61,045 nt of DNA from Candidatus Obscuribacterales bacterium (lineage in GTDB: Bacteria > Cyanobacteriota > Vampirovibrionia > Obscuribacterales > Obscuribacteraceae), in assembly GCA_019752635.1 (NCBI GenBank), contig JAIELX010000062.1, positions 1 through 61,045 of the forward strand, in the 5' to 3' direction. Shown in pieces: positions 43,173 through 51,615 of the stretch. Position numbers and translations under genes: made by a program. The first letter of the stretch is position 1. The number at the start of each line of letters is the position of its first letter. A model generated the notes under the pieces. It saw only the letters and a list, made by a program, of their open reading frames with translations. It did no database searches and was not told the DNA's origin.

Positions 43173-43805
43173 ATGATGTTCGGCCGTTCACTAATTCGAA
43201 AACTGAAAACGATAATACGCAGGCAAGAAAGCCGGCAACCGGAGTTCAAACAGTTCATTAAGAAGGCGGAAAACACACTCTTGTTGCCGGAATTTCACCT
43301 GGATGTCCGACAGCCGCCATATGAGGATCGATTTTCGGTCGGCAAAGAATGTGTTCTAGGCTGCAATGTCTATTTGGAGCGAACGGAAGGAACAGTCACC
43401 ATTGGTGACCGAACGCACATCGGCCCTGGCAGCACGCTTGTTTGCGCAACCGGAATCACAATAGGAAACGACGTCTTGATTTCCTGGGGAGTGACAATCG
43501 TCGACCATGACTCGCATTCATTGTCCTGGGAGAAGCGGGCACTCGATGCACAACGCTGGAGAGAAGGATTGCAGGCCGGTAGCTTTGCGTTAGCAGCGGC
43601 GTCCAAAGACTGGACGGTTGTCCCTGCGGCGCCGGTGTTCATCGGGGACAAAGCTTGGCTGGGTTTCAACGTAACCGTCCTGAAAGGCGTTAACATTGGC
43701 GAAGGAGCAGTCGTGGCAACCGGTTCGATCGTAACGCGCGACGTGCCTGCATGGTCGTTAGTCGGAGGAAACCCTGCTAAAGTGATCAAGGATCTACCTC
43801 GGTAA
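43173..43805 (+). CDS. Hexapeptide-repeat acyltransferase (LbH family)
   Basis: A 210-residue left-handed beta-helix transferase. Helix coils appear as FSVGKECVLGCNVYLERTEG, VTIGDRTHIGPGSTLVCATG and ITIGNDVLISWGVTIVDHDS (with the catalytic-type His); after an insertion of about 30 residues come VFIGDKAWLGFNVTVLKGVN and IGEGAVVATGSIVTRDVPAW, ending VGGNPAKVIKDL. Probably O- or N-acetylation of a sugar. A helical N-terminal extension of about 50 residues (RKLKTIIRRQESRQPEFKQ) is not part of the fold. The paired ATGs at 43173/43176 follow a GCAGGAG site. 16 bp after the GT4 gene. Confidence 0.88.
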   Translation: MMFGRSLIRKLKTIIRRQESRQPEFKQFIKKAENTLLLPEFHLDVRQPPYEDRFSVGKECVLGCNVYLERTEGTVTIGDRTHIGPGSTLVCATGITIGNDVLISWGVTIVDHDSHSLSWEKRALDAQRWREGLQAGSFALAAASKDWTVVPAAPVFIGDKAWLGFNVTVLKGVNIGEGAVVATGSIVTRDVPAWSLVGGNPAKVIKDLPR

Positions 43806-43822
43806 CAAAGGCCCCCCTCTCC

Positions 43823-44680
43823 ATGACTAGCTTATCCTGGGAACAAGCTGTTGAATGGTTGCGCAATCAGCCGGATCAACGAGAACTTACTGAAGCATGC
43901 TATTTTGATGATCCGGCAGCCCTGGCAGCCGAACGTTTCTACCAAAGCCAGGAGTGGCAAAGCACTCGATCATTGCTTCCGCGGACAAAGGGCAAAGCAC
44001 TCGATCTTGGGGCCGGGCGAGGAATAAGCAGTTACGCCTTAGCGCGCGATCAATGGAACGTAACAGCATTAGAACCAGACCCGAGCACGCTGGTAGGAGC
44101 CGGAGCAATTAAACAGCTGTTCGCAGAAACAGGTCTTGAGGCGAAACTTGTAACCGTACCGGCAGAAACGCTGCCCTTTTCGGAGGGCTCCTTCGATCTT
44201 GTATATGGTCGGCAGGTGCTGCACCACGCCCACGACTTGCACAAGCTTTGCTCCGAATCACATCGAGTTTTGACAAACGAGGGAACATTCGTTGCTGTTC
44301 GAGAACACGTCATCAGTAAGGCGGATGACTTGCAAGCATTCCTGGACAATCACCCGCTTCATCGCTTCTATGGCGGAGAGAATGCCTACACACTGGCTCA
44401 ATACAAAGAATCACTGGATTCTGCCGGCTTCAAGATAACGTTAATCCTGGGTCCATGGGAAAGCGTCATCAACTACTTTCCAATGACTTTCGAAGAGTGT
44501 CTGAACCAGTGTATCTCGCCACTGAGAAAATTCTGCGGTACCAAACTTGCAATGAGGCTTGCATCCGGCAAATCGCCACAGGCAGAGATGATTCGCAGAT
44601 TACTCGCAAAAAAGCGGACCGCGATGGATAACACCCCCGGACGCCTTTACAGTTTCATCTGCAGGAAGAAACAAAAATAG
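43823..44680 (+). CDS. Class I SAM-dependent methyltransferase
   Basis: A 285-residue Rossmann methyltransferase: motif I GKALDLGAGRGISSYALA, an acidic end of strand 2 in VTALEPDPSTL, the post-II region PAETLPFSEGSFDLVYGRQV and motif III LHHAHDLHKLCSESHRVL, as in Methyltransf_11 (UbiE-like) enzymes. The N-terminal 50 residues and C-terminal 90 residues are variable and probably form the acceptor site. In this setting the acceptor is likely a sugar hydroxyl or a lipid-linked glycan, perhaps as chain-terminating methylation. It ends 1 bp from the convergent Wzt gene. Confidence 0.9.
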   Translation: MTSLSWEQAVEWLRNQPDQRELTEACYFDDPAALAAERFYQSQEWQSTRSLLPRTKGKALDLGAGRGISSYALARDQWNVTALEPDPSTLVGAGAIKQLFAETGLEAKLVTVPAETLPFSEGSFDLVYGRQVLHHAHDLHKLCSESHRVLTNEGTFVAVREHVISKADDLQAFLDNHPLHRFYGGENAYTLAQYKESLDSAGFKITLILGPWESVINYFPMTFEECLNQCISPLRKFCGTKLAMRLASGKSPQAEMIRRLLAKKRTAMDNTPGRLYSFICRKKQK

Positions 44681-44681
44681 A

Positions 44682-45932
44682 TCACCGCTGCGGTTCGCCC
44701 TGCTGGCGACGCTCAATCACCCATTGCATCGACGGGTAAATGTAGCCAGCCCGCTCATCAGCACGCAGCTTGCCCGGCGTATGCGCGCGAACTAACCGCA
44801 ACGCGACGACTTGGTCTTCTTGAAAGATTATCTTTATGAACGGAACATCGGCGACAACAGAAACAAACAATTCGGACTCATTCAGTAAGAATGGCGGAAT
44901 GACACACCGACTGGAGTATTCCCCGGGAAGTCTCTCGGTTGTTTCGTTGCGATTGGTATCGGTACTGTGAAGCAAAACCATGCCTTCAGTTGTTGTTAGC
45001 TGAAGGCTAATACAAAGATTCTGCACTTTCCTGAGCACAATGTAGCTTACTTCGATATAGAACGATTCATTAACTTCAAAACTGTTATCCAACCTTCCAT
45101 CTTCGGAACACAAACGAACACCGGTAAGCCTTACGTCTTCGTCACCAGGCCGATCGCCTTCACTCCAACTTTTCTGACCAAACCCGGCCGTGCCACTTTG
45201 AAGATATGCGGCCACCACATCATGAGGAGGACCGATCAGTCGTACTTGTCCGCCGTCGATCCAAGCAACACGATGCGATAACTGGGTTATGGCCGCTAGA
45301 TTGTGACTAACGAACAAAATCGTACGCCCGCCCCTGACGACACTGCTCATCTTACCGAGACACTTTCGCTGAAACTCAGCATCGCCCACAGCAAGAACCT
45401 CATCAATCAACAGTATCTCCGGTTCAAGGTGCGCAGCTACAGCAAAAGCTAAACGCACGTGCATTCCACTGGAATAGTGCTTGATTGGCGTATCAATGAA
45501 CCGCTCTATCTCCGAGAAAGCGACAATGTCATCATACTTACGCGCGACCTCCATCTTACTCATACCAAGAATGGCACCATTGAGAAATATGTTTTCCTTA
45601 CCACTCAGTTCCGGATGAAAGCCAGTGCCTACCTCAAGGAGACTGCCGACTCTGCCATTCATCTTCACCATGCCATGCGACGGTTCGGTAATACGCGACA
45701 AAATTTTCAGCAATGTGCTCTTGCCTGCACCATTGCGACCAATGATTCCAAAAACTTCGCCAGCCTCAACGGTAAACGAGACCTCCTTCAAAGCCCAGAG
45801 GATTTCCTCTACCTTGTCCTCGCGCCGCCCGCGGAACAGCCCGCTCAATGAATCTCTCAGCGTGTTGTACTTAGTTTCACCAAGTCGATATCGCTTACCT
45901 AGATTCTCAACCTCTACGGCGATTTCTTTCAT
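44682..45932 (-). CDS. wzt: Polysaccharide ABC transporter ATP-binding protein with carbohydrate-binding tail (Wzt)
   Basis: ATPase of an O-antigen or teichoic-acid-type exporter. 416 residues: Walker A GRNGAGKSTLLKILSRI (from residue 65), signature YSSGMHVRLAFAVAAHLEPE, Walker B ILLIDEVLAVGD and H-loop LFVSHNLAAI. After residue 245 a beta-sandwich domain begins (ADVRLTGVRL-like region, EVNESFYIEVSYIVLR, then IPPFLLNESELFVSVVADVP). This is the Wzt C-terminal domain that recognises the capped end of the polysaccharide, consistent with chain-end modification by the neighbouring methyltransferase. The permease gene is 26 bp upstream on the same strand. Confidence 0.95.
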   Translation of the reverse strand: MKEIAVEVENLGKRYRLGETKYNTLRDSLSGLFRGRREDKVEEILWALKEVSFTVEAGEVFGIIGRNGAGKSTLLKILSRITEPSHGMVKMNGRVGSLLEVGTGFHPELSGKENIFLNGAILGMSKMEVARKYDDIVAFSEIERFIDTPIKHYSSGMHVRLAFAVAAHLEPEILLIDEVLAVGDAEFQRKCLGKMSSVVRGGRTILFVSHNLAAITQLSHRVAWIDGGQVRLIGPPHDVVAAYLQSGTAGFGQKSWSEGDRPGDEDVRLTGVRLCSEDGRLDNSFEVNESFYIEVSYIVLRKVQNLCISLQLTTTEGMVLLHSTDTNRNETTERLPGEYSSRCVIPPFLLNESELFVSVVADVPFIKIIFQEDQVVALRLVRAHTPGKLRADERAGYIYPSMQWVIERRQQGEPQR

Positions 45933-45958
45933 TCTAAACCGATTGCCTCACCGATACT

Positions 45959-46774
45959 CTAAATGCTATCCGCAATTGTGCTCTCAACCTTGCGGAAATA
46001 GAGGAGACCACTAACCAATAGAAAAGCAACGGCTCCAACGGAGACTGCCAACAAAAGTCCAGGGGGCTCAGCAATACCTAAGAGGCACCACCTGAAGCCC
46101 TCTACAACACCGACCATCGGATTGAGCCCGTACAAAGTTCGCCACTGCGCAGGGACCATACTGCTGGGATAGACGACAGGGCTTGCAAACAGCCACAACT
46201 GAATAAGGAACGGTAATGTGTACCTGAAATCGCGGTATTGCGCGTTCAATGCCGAAAGCCACAGACCGACGGAGAATGCTGTCAGTACAGCCAGTAGCAC
46301 AAAGAATGGTAACGCCAAAATTTGTATGCCTGGCCAAATTCTGAAGTACGCCATCAGCACCAGCAGGACCAAAAATGCGATGCCGAAATCGACCAACGCG
46401 GAGAATATCGATGCCATGGGAATAATCAATCGCGGAAAATATACTTTCGTTATCAGATTTCGATTCGCCACTAAGCTCGCTGAGCATTCGGCCAATGAGT
46501 TAGCGAATAATTGCCAGGGCAACAATGCCGTGTAACTAAATACCGGGTACGGCACACCATCGGACGGCATTTTGGCCAGATGTCCAAAAAAAATGCTGAA
46601 AACAATCATCGAAAAGACGGGCTGGATTATGGCCCAACTCGCCCCTAGGAACGTCTGCTTGTATCTCACTTTGAGGTCGCGCCAGACCATAAAATAGAGA
46701 AGATTTCTATAGTCCCAAAGCTCTTTGATATTAACAGCGGCACGCCCCTCGCTTGGCTTAAGAATTAAGGTCAT
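45959..46774 (-). CDS. wzm: Polysaccharide ABC transporter permease (Wzm)
   Basis: A 271-residue inner-membrane permease of the ABC-2 type. It starts with a cytoplasmic amphipathic part (VNIKELWDYRNLLYFMVWRD, LKVRYKQTFLGASWAIIQPV), the classic Wzm/KpsM beginning, followed by six membrane helices (FSMIVFSIFFGHLAKMP; FGIAFLVLLVLMAYF; LALPFFVLLAVLTAFSVGLW; the NPMVGVVEGFRWCLLG loop; LLLAVSVGAVAFLLVSGLLY). The frame is open to 46882, but ATG 46774 has GGAGG at proper spacing and begins the conserved part. It pairs with the ATPase to flip a finished undecaprenyl-linked chain. About 130 bp separate it from the outer-membrane gene. Confidence 0.94.
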   Translation of the reverse strand: MTLILKPSEGRAAVNIKELWDYRNLLYFMVWRDLKVRYKQTFLGASWAIIQPVFSMIVFSIFFGHLAKMPSDGVPYPVFSYTALLPWQLFANSLAECSASLVANRNLITKVYFPRLIIPMASIFSALVDFGIAFLVLLVLMAYFRIWPGIQILALPFFVLLAVLTAFSVGLWLSALNAQYRDFRYTLPFLIQLWLFASPVVYPSSMVPAQWRTLYGLNPMVGVVEGFRWCLLGIAEPPGLLLAVSVGAVAFLLVSGLLYFRKVESTIADSI

Positions 46775-46906
46775 CGAGCCTCCGCAAAAGCATCGTTGTA
46801 TTCTAACCCCAATCACCCCGGCGGTCCGAATGATGCAACATTCAAGTAGCTGGCTAAGCGCCGGCAAACAAAATTTTTCCAATAAGTCCGCGAATTACTT
46901 TGTTGT

Positions 46907-48367
46907 TCACGGGGTGGCAGAAGCTGCAAGCTCCGCCTCCGAGTGGCCGCTGGATGCGGTCAGATCTGCTTCGGCATTCTCGTTCAGGAAAAGGTGCATC
47001 GGTTGCGGACTTGATGCCGGCATTTCGTGAGGAGGGATAAATGCCGACGGCTTCGGCGGGGACGGCTTCTTCTGTCGCTCTTCTTGCTCAGCATCTTCCA
47101 AATCTTCTCTGATCTGATTAATTACCGAAGAGATCGGCTTTTTCACAGCCGACATGCGCAACCCCCAGAACATGCGAAAATCCATTCCCGCCAAGCCCGG
47201 AGTTCCGTTCGAGTGAAAGTTGTAAATCGGCTCGGCCCTCACAAAGGCTTGCAAGCCCGGGATAGAAGGCAGAACTCGCCTGGAAATTTCAAAATCTAAG
47301 ATGATGCTATAGCTATCCTTATTGATTACAGCGTTCTGGCGAAACGGTTCTCTAAAGGACTGAAAGAAAGTACCGGAAGCAAGGAAGACCCAACCGCGAC
47401 GCTGATATACAGAACCTATGGTATAGAACGGATCAATTTCTCTAGTTGGTGCTCGAAACGGTTTGCGCCCGCGCAGCTGCAATATCCCGCTGGCGTATGT
47501 CACCCAAGAGGGAGTGACAACATAGCTTAAAGTAGCAGCGGGAAGGAAATCGAACTGAGGCAATTGATGCAGCGTTAGGAGTTCGCGCGCCTGTAAATCC
47601 ACCAGGAGGTTGGCTCTGGAAGACAATCTGAAATCGTGTTGCACGAATCCACCAAGCGATTGCACAAGCGTATTCAGTTGAGTGTTGTGCGAAAGTTGGT
47701 CCCTGATACAGAAGTAGTTGCCGCCGACACGAGTACTAGGCGTCAGAGCCCAGCCAACAGTAATGTTGGGCAGAGCACGAAACACGACGTCATCGTTGTT
47801 GACAAGCCCGAGTAAGTTGTAGAACTGGGACTGTTGAAATACGTTTAGCTGCCTGAATATTGGCGGAGGCGGAAAGCTCGTTCTTAATAATTTGCGTTTT
47901 GTCGGAAACTGAAACGGATTGGTCTCGTAACGGAACGATGTTTCAATGGTGCCAGTTGCATAAAGTTTTGCCGGCAGTTTCTGCAACATCTTGGTCTGCA
48001 AATTCTCGAAAACAGTACGCTGGCGAAGCTCAACTACTGACGGCAGCGCATCGGTAGGCAGCACCGTTGAAGGCATACCGGTGGTGCTGGGGACCGTTAC
48101 GTTCCTGATGGCATTGTTTGTCGGCGTCGTTGATGGTGTCGTTGGTGGTGTCACCTGCGCCTGCGCGGGCATCGACAGTCCGGTGCCCAGAATAGCGGCA
48201 AGAAGTGATGGATTCCTTAAACGCACGCGACGCAGCCTTTCTACCGTGGACCGATGAACCCATTGTATATCAAATAACTTCCGTGTCACCCTTTTCAACA
48301 TCAAGAGCGCACTCCGACTCACATCGTTCACAACACGTTGTCGTTCTAAAATTGTCATGATATTCAT
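46907..48367 (-). CDS. Predicted outer-membrane beta-barrel protein of the export block
   Basis: A 486-residue protein with a long basic N-region, a signal-like segment (NPSLLAAILGTGLSMPAQAQ), a Thr/Pro-rich spacer (TPPTTPSTTPTNNAIRN), and then about 300 residues of alternating amphipathic strands rich in aromatic residues (LYATGTIETSFRYETNPF; GGNYFCIRDQLSHN; FVQHDFRLSSRANLLVDLQ; GWVFLASGTFFQSFREPF), which looks like a beta barrel. The last 90 residues are a charged Pro/Lys/Glu tail. It is 2 bp downstream of a Wza-like gene, so export or surface assembly is the likely role. The family is not recognised. Confidence 0.65.
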   Translation of the reverse strand: MNIMTILERQRVVNDVSRSALLMLKRVTRKLFDIQWVHRSTVERLRRVRLRNPSLLAAILGTGLSMPAQAQVTPPTTPSTTPTNNAIRNVTVPSTTGMPSTVLPTDALPSVVELRQRTVFENLQTKMLQKLPAKLYATGTIETSFRYETNPFQFPTKRKLLRTSFPPPPIFRQLNVFQQSQFYNLLGLVNNDDVVFRALPNITVGWALTPSTRVGGNYFCIRDQLSHNTQLNTLVQSLGGFVQHDFRLSSRANLLVDLQARELLTLHQLPQFDFLPAATLSYVVTPSWVTYASGILQLRGRKPFRAPTREIDPFYTIGSVYQRRGWVFLASGTFFQSFREPFRQNAVINKDSYSIILDFEISRRVLPSIPGLQAFVRAEPIYNFHSNGTPGLAGMDFRMFWGLRMSAVKKPISSVINQIREDLEDAEQEERQKKPSPPKPSAFIPPHEMPASSPQPMHLFLNENAEADLTASSGHSEAELAASATP

Positions 48368-48369
48368 CG

Positions 48370-49767
48370 CTAAAACACTGACGGTAAGCCGAGCGGTCCG
48401 GCATTATTCTGGGTCAAGGTAGTACTAGTCTGGGCCGGCTGACTCTTGTCAACAATTCGGCGGCTGGCATACAAAATCAAGAAGGCGGAAGCAAATGCTC
48501 CCACGATGGTCAACGTGCGAGGGGCAGTCTTCTTGACGATGCTTTCTTTCACTTCGACAACGTCGCCACTCACAAGTGGTTTTCGGCCTACATAATCAAA
48601 ATGTTTCATGGAGCGACCAATCGAGACCTTAGAGGTAATCGTTCGACCATCGGTAAGTTTTCTGCTGAGCCATACTTTTCTTGTCACGGCAGTTTCGGTG
48701 AATCCGCCGGCTCGAGAAACAATTGAAAGTACATCATCTTGTGGTGCAAGTTCATAGATCCCCGGCACTCTAACGGCACCAAAGACTTTAATCACACGAC
48801 TTTGGCTTGCCACCATCCCCAAATCTTCTGCTTTGAAAGGCACAGTTCCCTTCGGCACTATCACAACGTCATCAGGCTTCAAAACGACGTCGTTGGAGGC
48901 ATCTCCATCAACGAGCAGCCCAAACAGATTAACTTCCATTGGTGGCTGACCCTTACGACGAACTTGCACGCGTTTAATATCGGCAGTCTCTTTTACGCCA
49001 CCAGCTAGCTGCAACGCTGTTATGCACGTCAAAGTAGTCGGCGCCAGCACGCGCGCACTGTCGCTGTACCGCGTGCGTCCAGTCTGTGTTGGCGCAGCAG
49101 GTGCGCTTCCTGCTCCGATAGCCGCACCGATGCCGGCGGCAACAGGCGAAAACGGCAACAAATAATCCAGAACTTGACTCCTGGTTTTGGGCGTCGGTGC
49201 AGTCTGGCCACTCGGTCCGGAAAACGGCACCGCACTTAGAAGAGTTTGTCCGGGGCCTTCGCCGCGATCCTTATCGCCTCTGTATCGACCGGGGTTCATA
49301 ACCTCGCCTAGGACATAAACTTCAACCGGGCGAGTTTGAGAAATTCCCAGAATAAATTCAGGATCTTTTGCAATCGCCTGATATCTGACCCGAACTTCTT
49401 CCGTAAGAGACCGCAATGTTTTTCCGCGTGCCTTCACCAAGCCGACCGGATAAAGACTGACTGTACCGTCCGGTAGAACCATTGACGAAGAAGTAACAGG
49501 GCGGCCGTCAATGGATGAGGTGACGTCGGTAATGGAAATAACGTCTCCCGGACCAAGGGTATACTCGTCCGAGTTAACATCAAGCGTCGGGCTTCCTTCC
49601 GGCAAGGCCGGCTTGAGGTCAACGGATGGTAATTGCGGCTGAGCGCATACCGGCGCATGCGTTGCAACCAAGAATGTCACCAGCATGCTCACGCTGCCGA
49701 CTCGAAATCTGAGTCGGCCGGAAGCCGAACCTCTTTGGTGTACCAATCGTGCGGTGCGCCTTCTCAT
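48370..49767 (-). CDS. Wza-family polysaccharide export protein (second copy)
   Basis: A 465-residue protein. Signal peptide SMLVTFLVATHAPVCAQP; then the Poly_export domain (DEYTLGPGDVISITDVTSSI; MVLPDGTVSLYPVGLVKARG; RPVEVYVLGEVMNPGRYRG) and SLBB-type repeats (ADIKRVQVRRKGQPPMEVNL; VIVPKGTVPFKAEDLG; VIKVFGAVRVPGIYELAPQD), ending in a hydrophobic helix (LTIVGAFASAFLILYASRR) and the IVDKSQP tail. No clear lipobox. The family forms the outer-membrane or periplasm-spanning channel for capsule or O-antigen. Its start overlaps the preceding copy by ATGA (49764-49767). Confidence 0.9.
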   Translation of the reverse strand: MRRRTARLVHQRGSASGRLRFRVGSVSMLVTFLVATHAPVCAQPQLPSVDLKPALPEGSPTLDVNSDEYTLGPGDVISITDVTSSIDGRPVTSSSMVLPDGTVSLYPVGLVKARGKTLRSLTEEVRVRYQAIAKDPEFILGISQTRPVEVYVLGEVMNPGRYRGDKDRGEGPGQTLLSAVPFSGPSGQTAPTPKTRSQVLDYLLPFSPVAAGIGAAIGAGSAPAAPTQTGRTRYSDSARVLAPTTLTCITALQLAGGVKETADIKRVQVRRKGQPPMEVNLFGLLVDGDASNDVVLKPDDVVIVPKGTVPFKAEDLGMVASQSRVIKVFGAVRVPGIYELAPQDDVLSIVSRAGGFTETAVTRKVWLSRKLTDGRTITSKVSIGRSMKHFDYVGRKPLVSGDVVEVKESIVKKTAPRTLTIVGAFASAFLILYASRRIVDKSQPAQTSTTLTQNNAGPLGLPSVF

Positions 49768-51107
49768 TGAGTCGTGCTCGTGGCCGCCGATGCCGTAGGT
49801 GTTGTGGTATTTGTCGTTGAAGTAGTATTACCGGTAGTACCAGTGGTAGTCGTGGCAGTAGTCGGTTGGCTTTGGTCAACAATGATCCGGCTGAAGTAAA
49901 GAATGAAGAATGCCGACAAGAACGCACCAGCGACAGTCGCCACACGTGGCGCAGCCTTGAGTACTATGGAATCTCGCACAACAACAACATCGCCTGGCAT
50001 CACCGGTAGTCGGCCAGTAGACTTTCCATCACGCACGGATCTTTTGATCGCGAGCTTAAAAGTCTCCACCTTGCCGGTACGGTCCTGCCGACTGAGCGTA
50101 ACGTGCGACTTCACCGCCGTTTCCGTAAAGCCGCCGGCCCGCGAAATGATCGATATCAAGTCGTCACGCGGGGTCAACTCATAGATGCCGGGACTCTTGA
50201 CGGCGCCAAAAATGCGAACGGCGCGCTTCCTATTGGCCGCAGCCCCCAACAATTCAGCATCAAACGCGGCGCCGCCTTTGCGAACCATAATTACATCGCC
50301 GGCGCGCAGCACGAAATCCTGGGTCGAATCCCCCTCTGCAACCATGGACCACAAATCAACGCTCTTGTCGACCATGCCGGGTCTGCGCACTATGATATTT
50401 CGAATGTCGGCATTTTCTCGCACGCCACCGGCCATTTGCAACGCAGTCAGTACAGTTAGCGATCCTTGAGGAAAGGCTCTTACAGGCGAAGCGCCGGCGC
50501 CGAGAGAGGTCAATGGTCCACCGGTATACCGACCGGGCAATGGAATGGTGGGCAAGTTGGTCTGAGACATGGCGGTCTGGCGTTCGCGCGCGCCGCGATC
50601 CGCTTCGACCGTGTAAAGACCGGGGCTAACCACATTGCCAAGAACATACACTTCGATTGGTCTCATTCGCGACAGCGAAATAACAATCCCAGGATTAAGA
50701 ATTAGGTCGCTAGCTTTCTGACGCACTTCATCATTGAGCTGCTTAATAGTCTTGCCCTTCGCCGTTACGACCCCGACCGGGTAGATGCTAGCGGTGCCGT
50801 CCGGCAATATGGGCACAACTGTTGTGAACGGGCCGGCATCCGTTGCCATGGATGGGTCCATTACCGAGATTTCATCACCTGGCTGCAACAAATACTCATC
50901 CTCCACGGACCCGGCCAACAATGCTGCAGGTGCACCGGCCGCGGTACTAGGAGCCGCAGCGCTTTCGGACGGAGGCAAGAGACGTTGAACAGGCGGCTGA
51001 CTTTCAAGCACGGGTTGCGCCAGCCCGGGACCACCGACGAAAAACGAAGTAATAATTAGAGCTAGCAACCGCCTCAATGCACATAACGCGTCGTGGCTGT
51101 TGCTCAT
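49764..51107 (-). CDS. Wza-family polysaccharide export protein (first copy)
   Basis: A 447-residue protein starting at ATG 51107 (MSNSHDALCALRRLLALIIT), with a signal-like helix, an Ala/Pro/Ser-rich spacer and the Poly_export domain (EDEYLLQPGDEISVMDPSM; PILPDGTASIYPVGVVTAKG; RPIEVYVLGNVVSPGLYTVE). SLBB repeats follow (ADIRNIIVRRPGMVDKSVDL; VRIFGAVKSPGIYELTPRDD), then a C-terminal helix (VATVAGAFLSAFFILYFSR) and the IVDQSQP tail, with a Thr-rich end. It is a tandem paralogue of the next gene, similar along its whole length. The frame is open a further 136 codons to 51515, but that part looks non-coding and would bury the signal peptide. Confidence 0.9.
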   Translation of the reverse strand: MSNSHDALCALRRLLALIITSFFVGGPGLAQPVLESQPPVQRLLPPSESAAAPSTAAGAPAALLAGSVEDEYLLQPGDEISVMDPSMATDAGPFTTVVPILPDGTASIYPVGVVTAKGKTIKQLNDEVRQKASDLILNPGIVISLSRMRPIEVYVLGNVVSPGLYTVEADRGARERQTAMSQTNLPTIPLPGRYTGGPLTSLGAGASPVRAFPQGSLTVLTALQMAGGVRENADIRNIIVRRPGMVDKSVDLWSMVAEGDSTQDFVLRAGDVIMVRKGGAAFDAELLGAAANRKRAVRIFGAVKSPGIYELTPRDDLISIISRAGGFTETAVKSHVTLSRQDRTGKVETFKLAIKRSVRDGKSTGRLPVMPGDVVVVRDSIVLKAAPRVATVAGAFLSAFFILYFSRIIVDQSQPTTATTTTGTTGNTTSTTNTTTPTASAATSTTQ

Positions 51108-51615
51108 TCCACTTGAAATCACCGAACTAATCAACCTACTAAATCTTCCGCAGGTCCAATTATTCGTTGATTTGCCACTACTGTCAATCGTATAGCGCAA
51201 GTACACCGGCAGCCATTGGCGCCAAGTCAGTCGGGAGGTTCGCTGAAACGCCGCGGCAACCTCAAGACAAACATTTCTGCGCACACTTGGCGGCAAGTGA
51301 CAGACGGCACCTTTCACTCGATCGACAGACACCTTGGCAATTTCGGTTTCTATAAACCCGGGTAGAAAGTGGGTTGTTAAAATACCGCACCTCTTCAGTT
51401 CCATGTTCGTCGATTTAAGTGAAGCCGTTCTCGGACAAAATTCGCTCGGCTGATCGTTATTCAATGGTACGCAAGGAATAATGTCACTACGTAAGTCGGT
51501 CCATGTGACTTGCAAAACCGGTAATCATCTCGCTTCGCAGGCGGCGACCGCCCTAAAATTCCAACATGCTAGTATATCGAAATTCGAGGAGACTCAAAAG
51601 CCGCAGAGGTCGCCA
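51108..51615. other. Divergent intergenic region between export block and GT gene
   Basis: About 500 bp separate the first Wza-like gene (leftward) from the GT4 gene (rightward). Both flanking frames stay open into it: leftward to 51515, rightward from 51481. This makes it look coding, but neither extension matches its protein family and neither has a convincing ribosome site. It probably holds divergent promoters; no clear -10/-35 pair was found by eye. Confidence 0.45.

Noticed and set aside
51108..51515. N-terminal 136-codon extension of the first Wza-like gene
   Set aside because: It would place the signal peptide internally and is not like any export-protein domain; ATG 51107 gives a normal exported protein.
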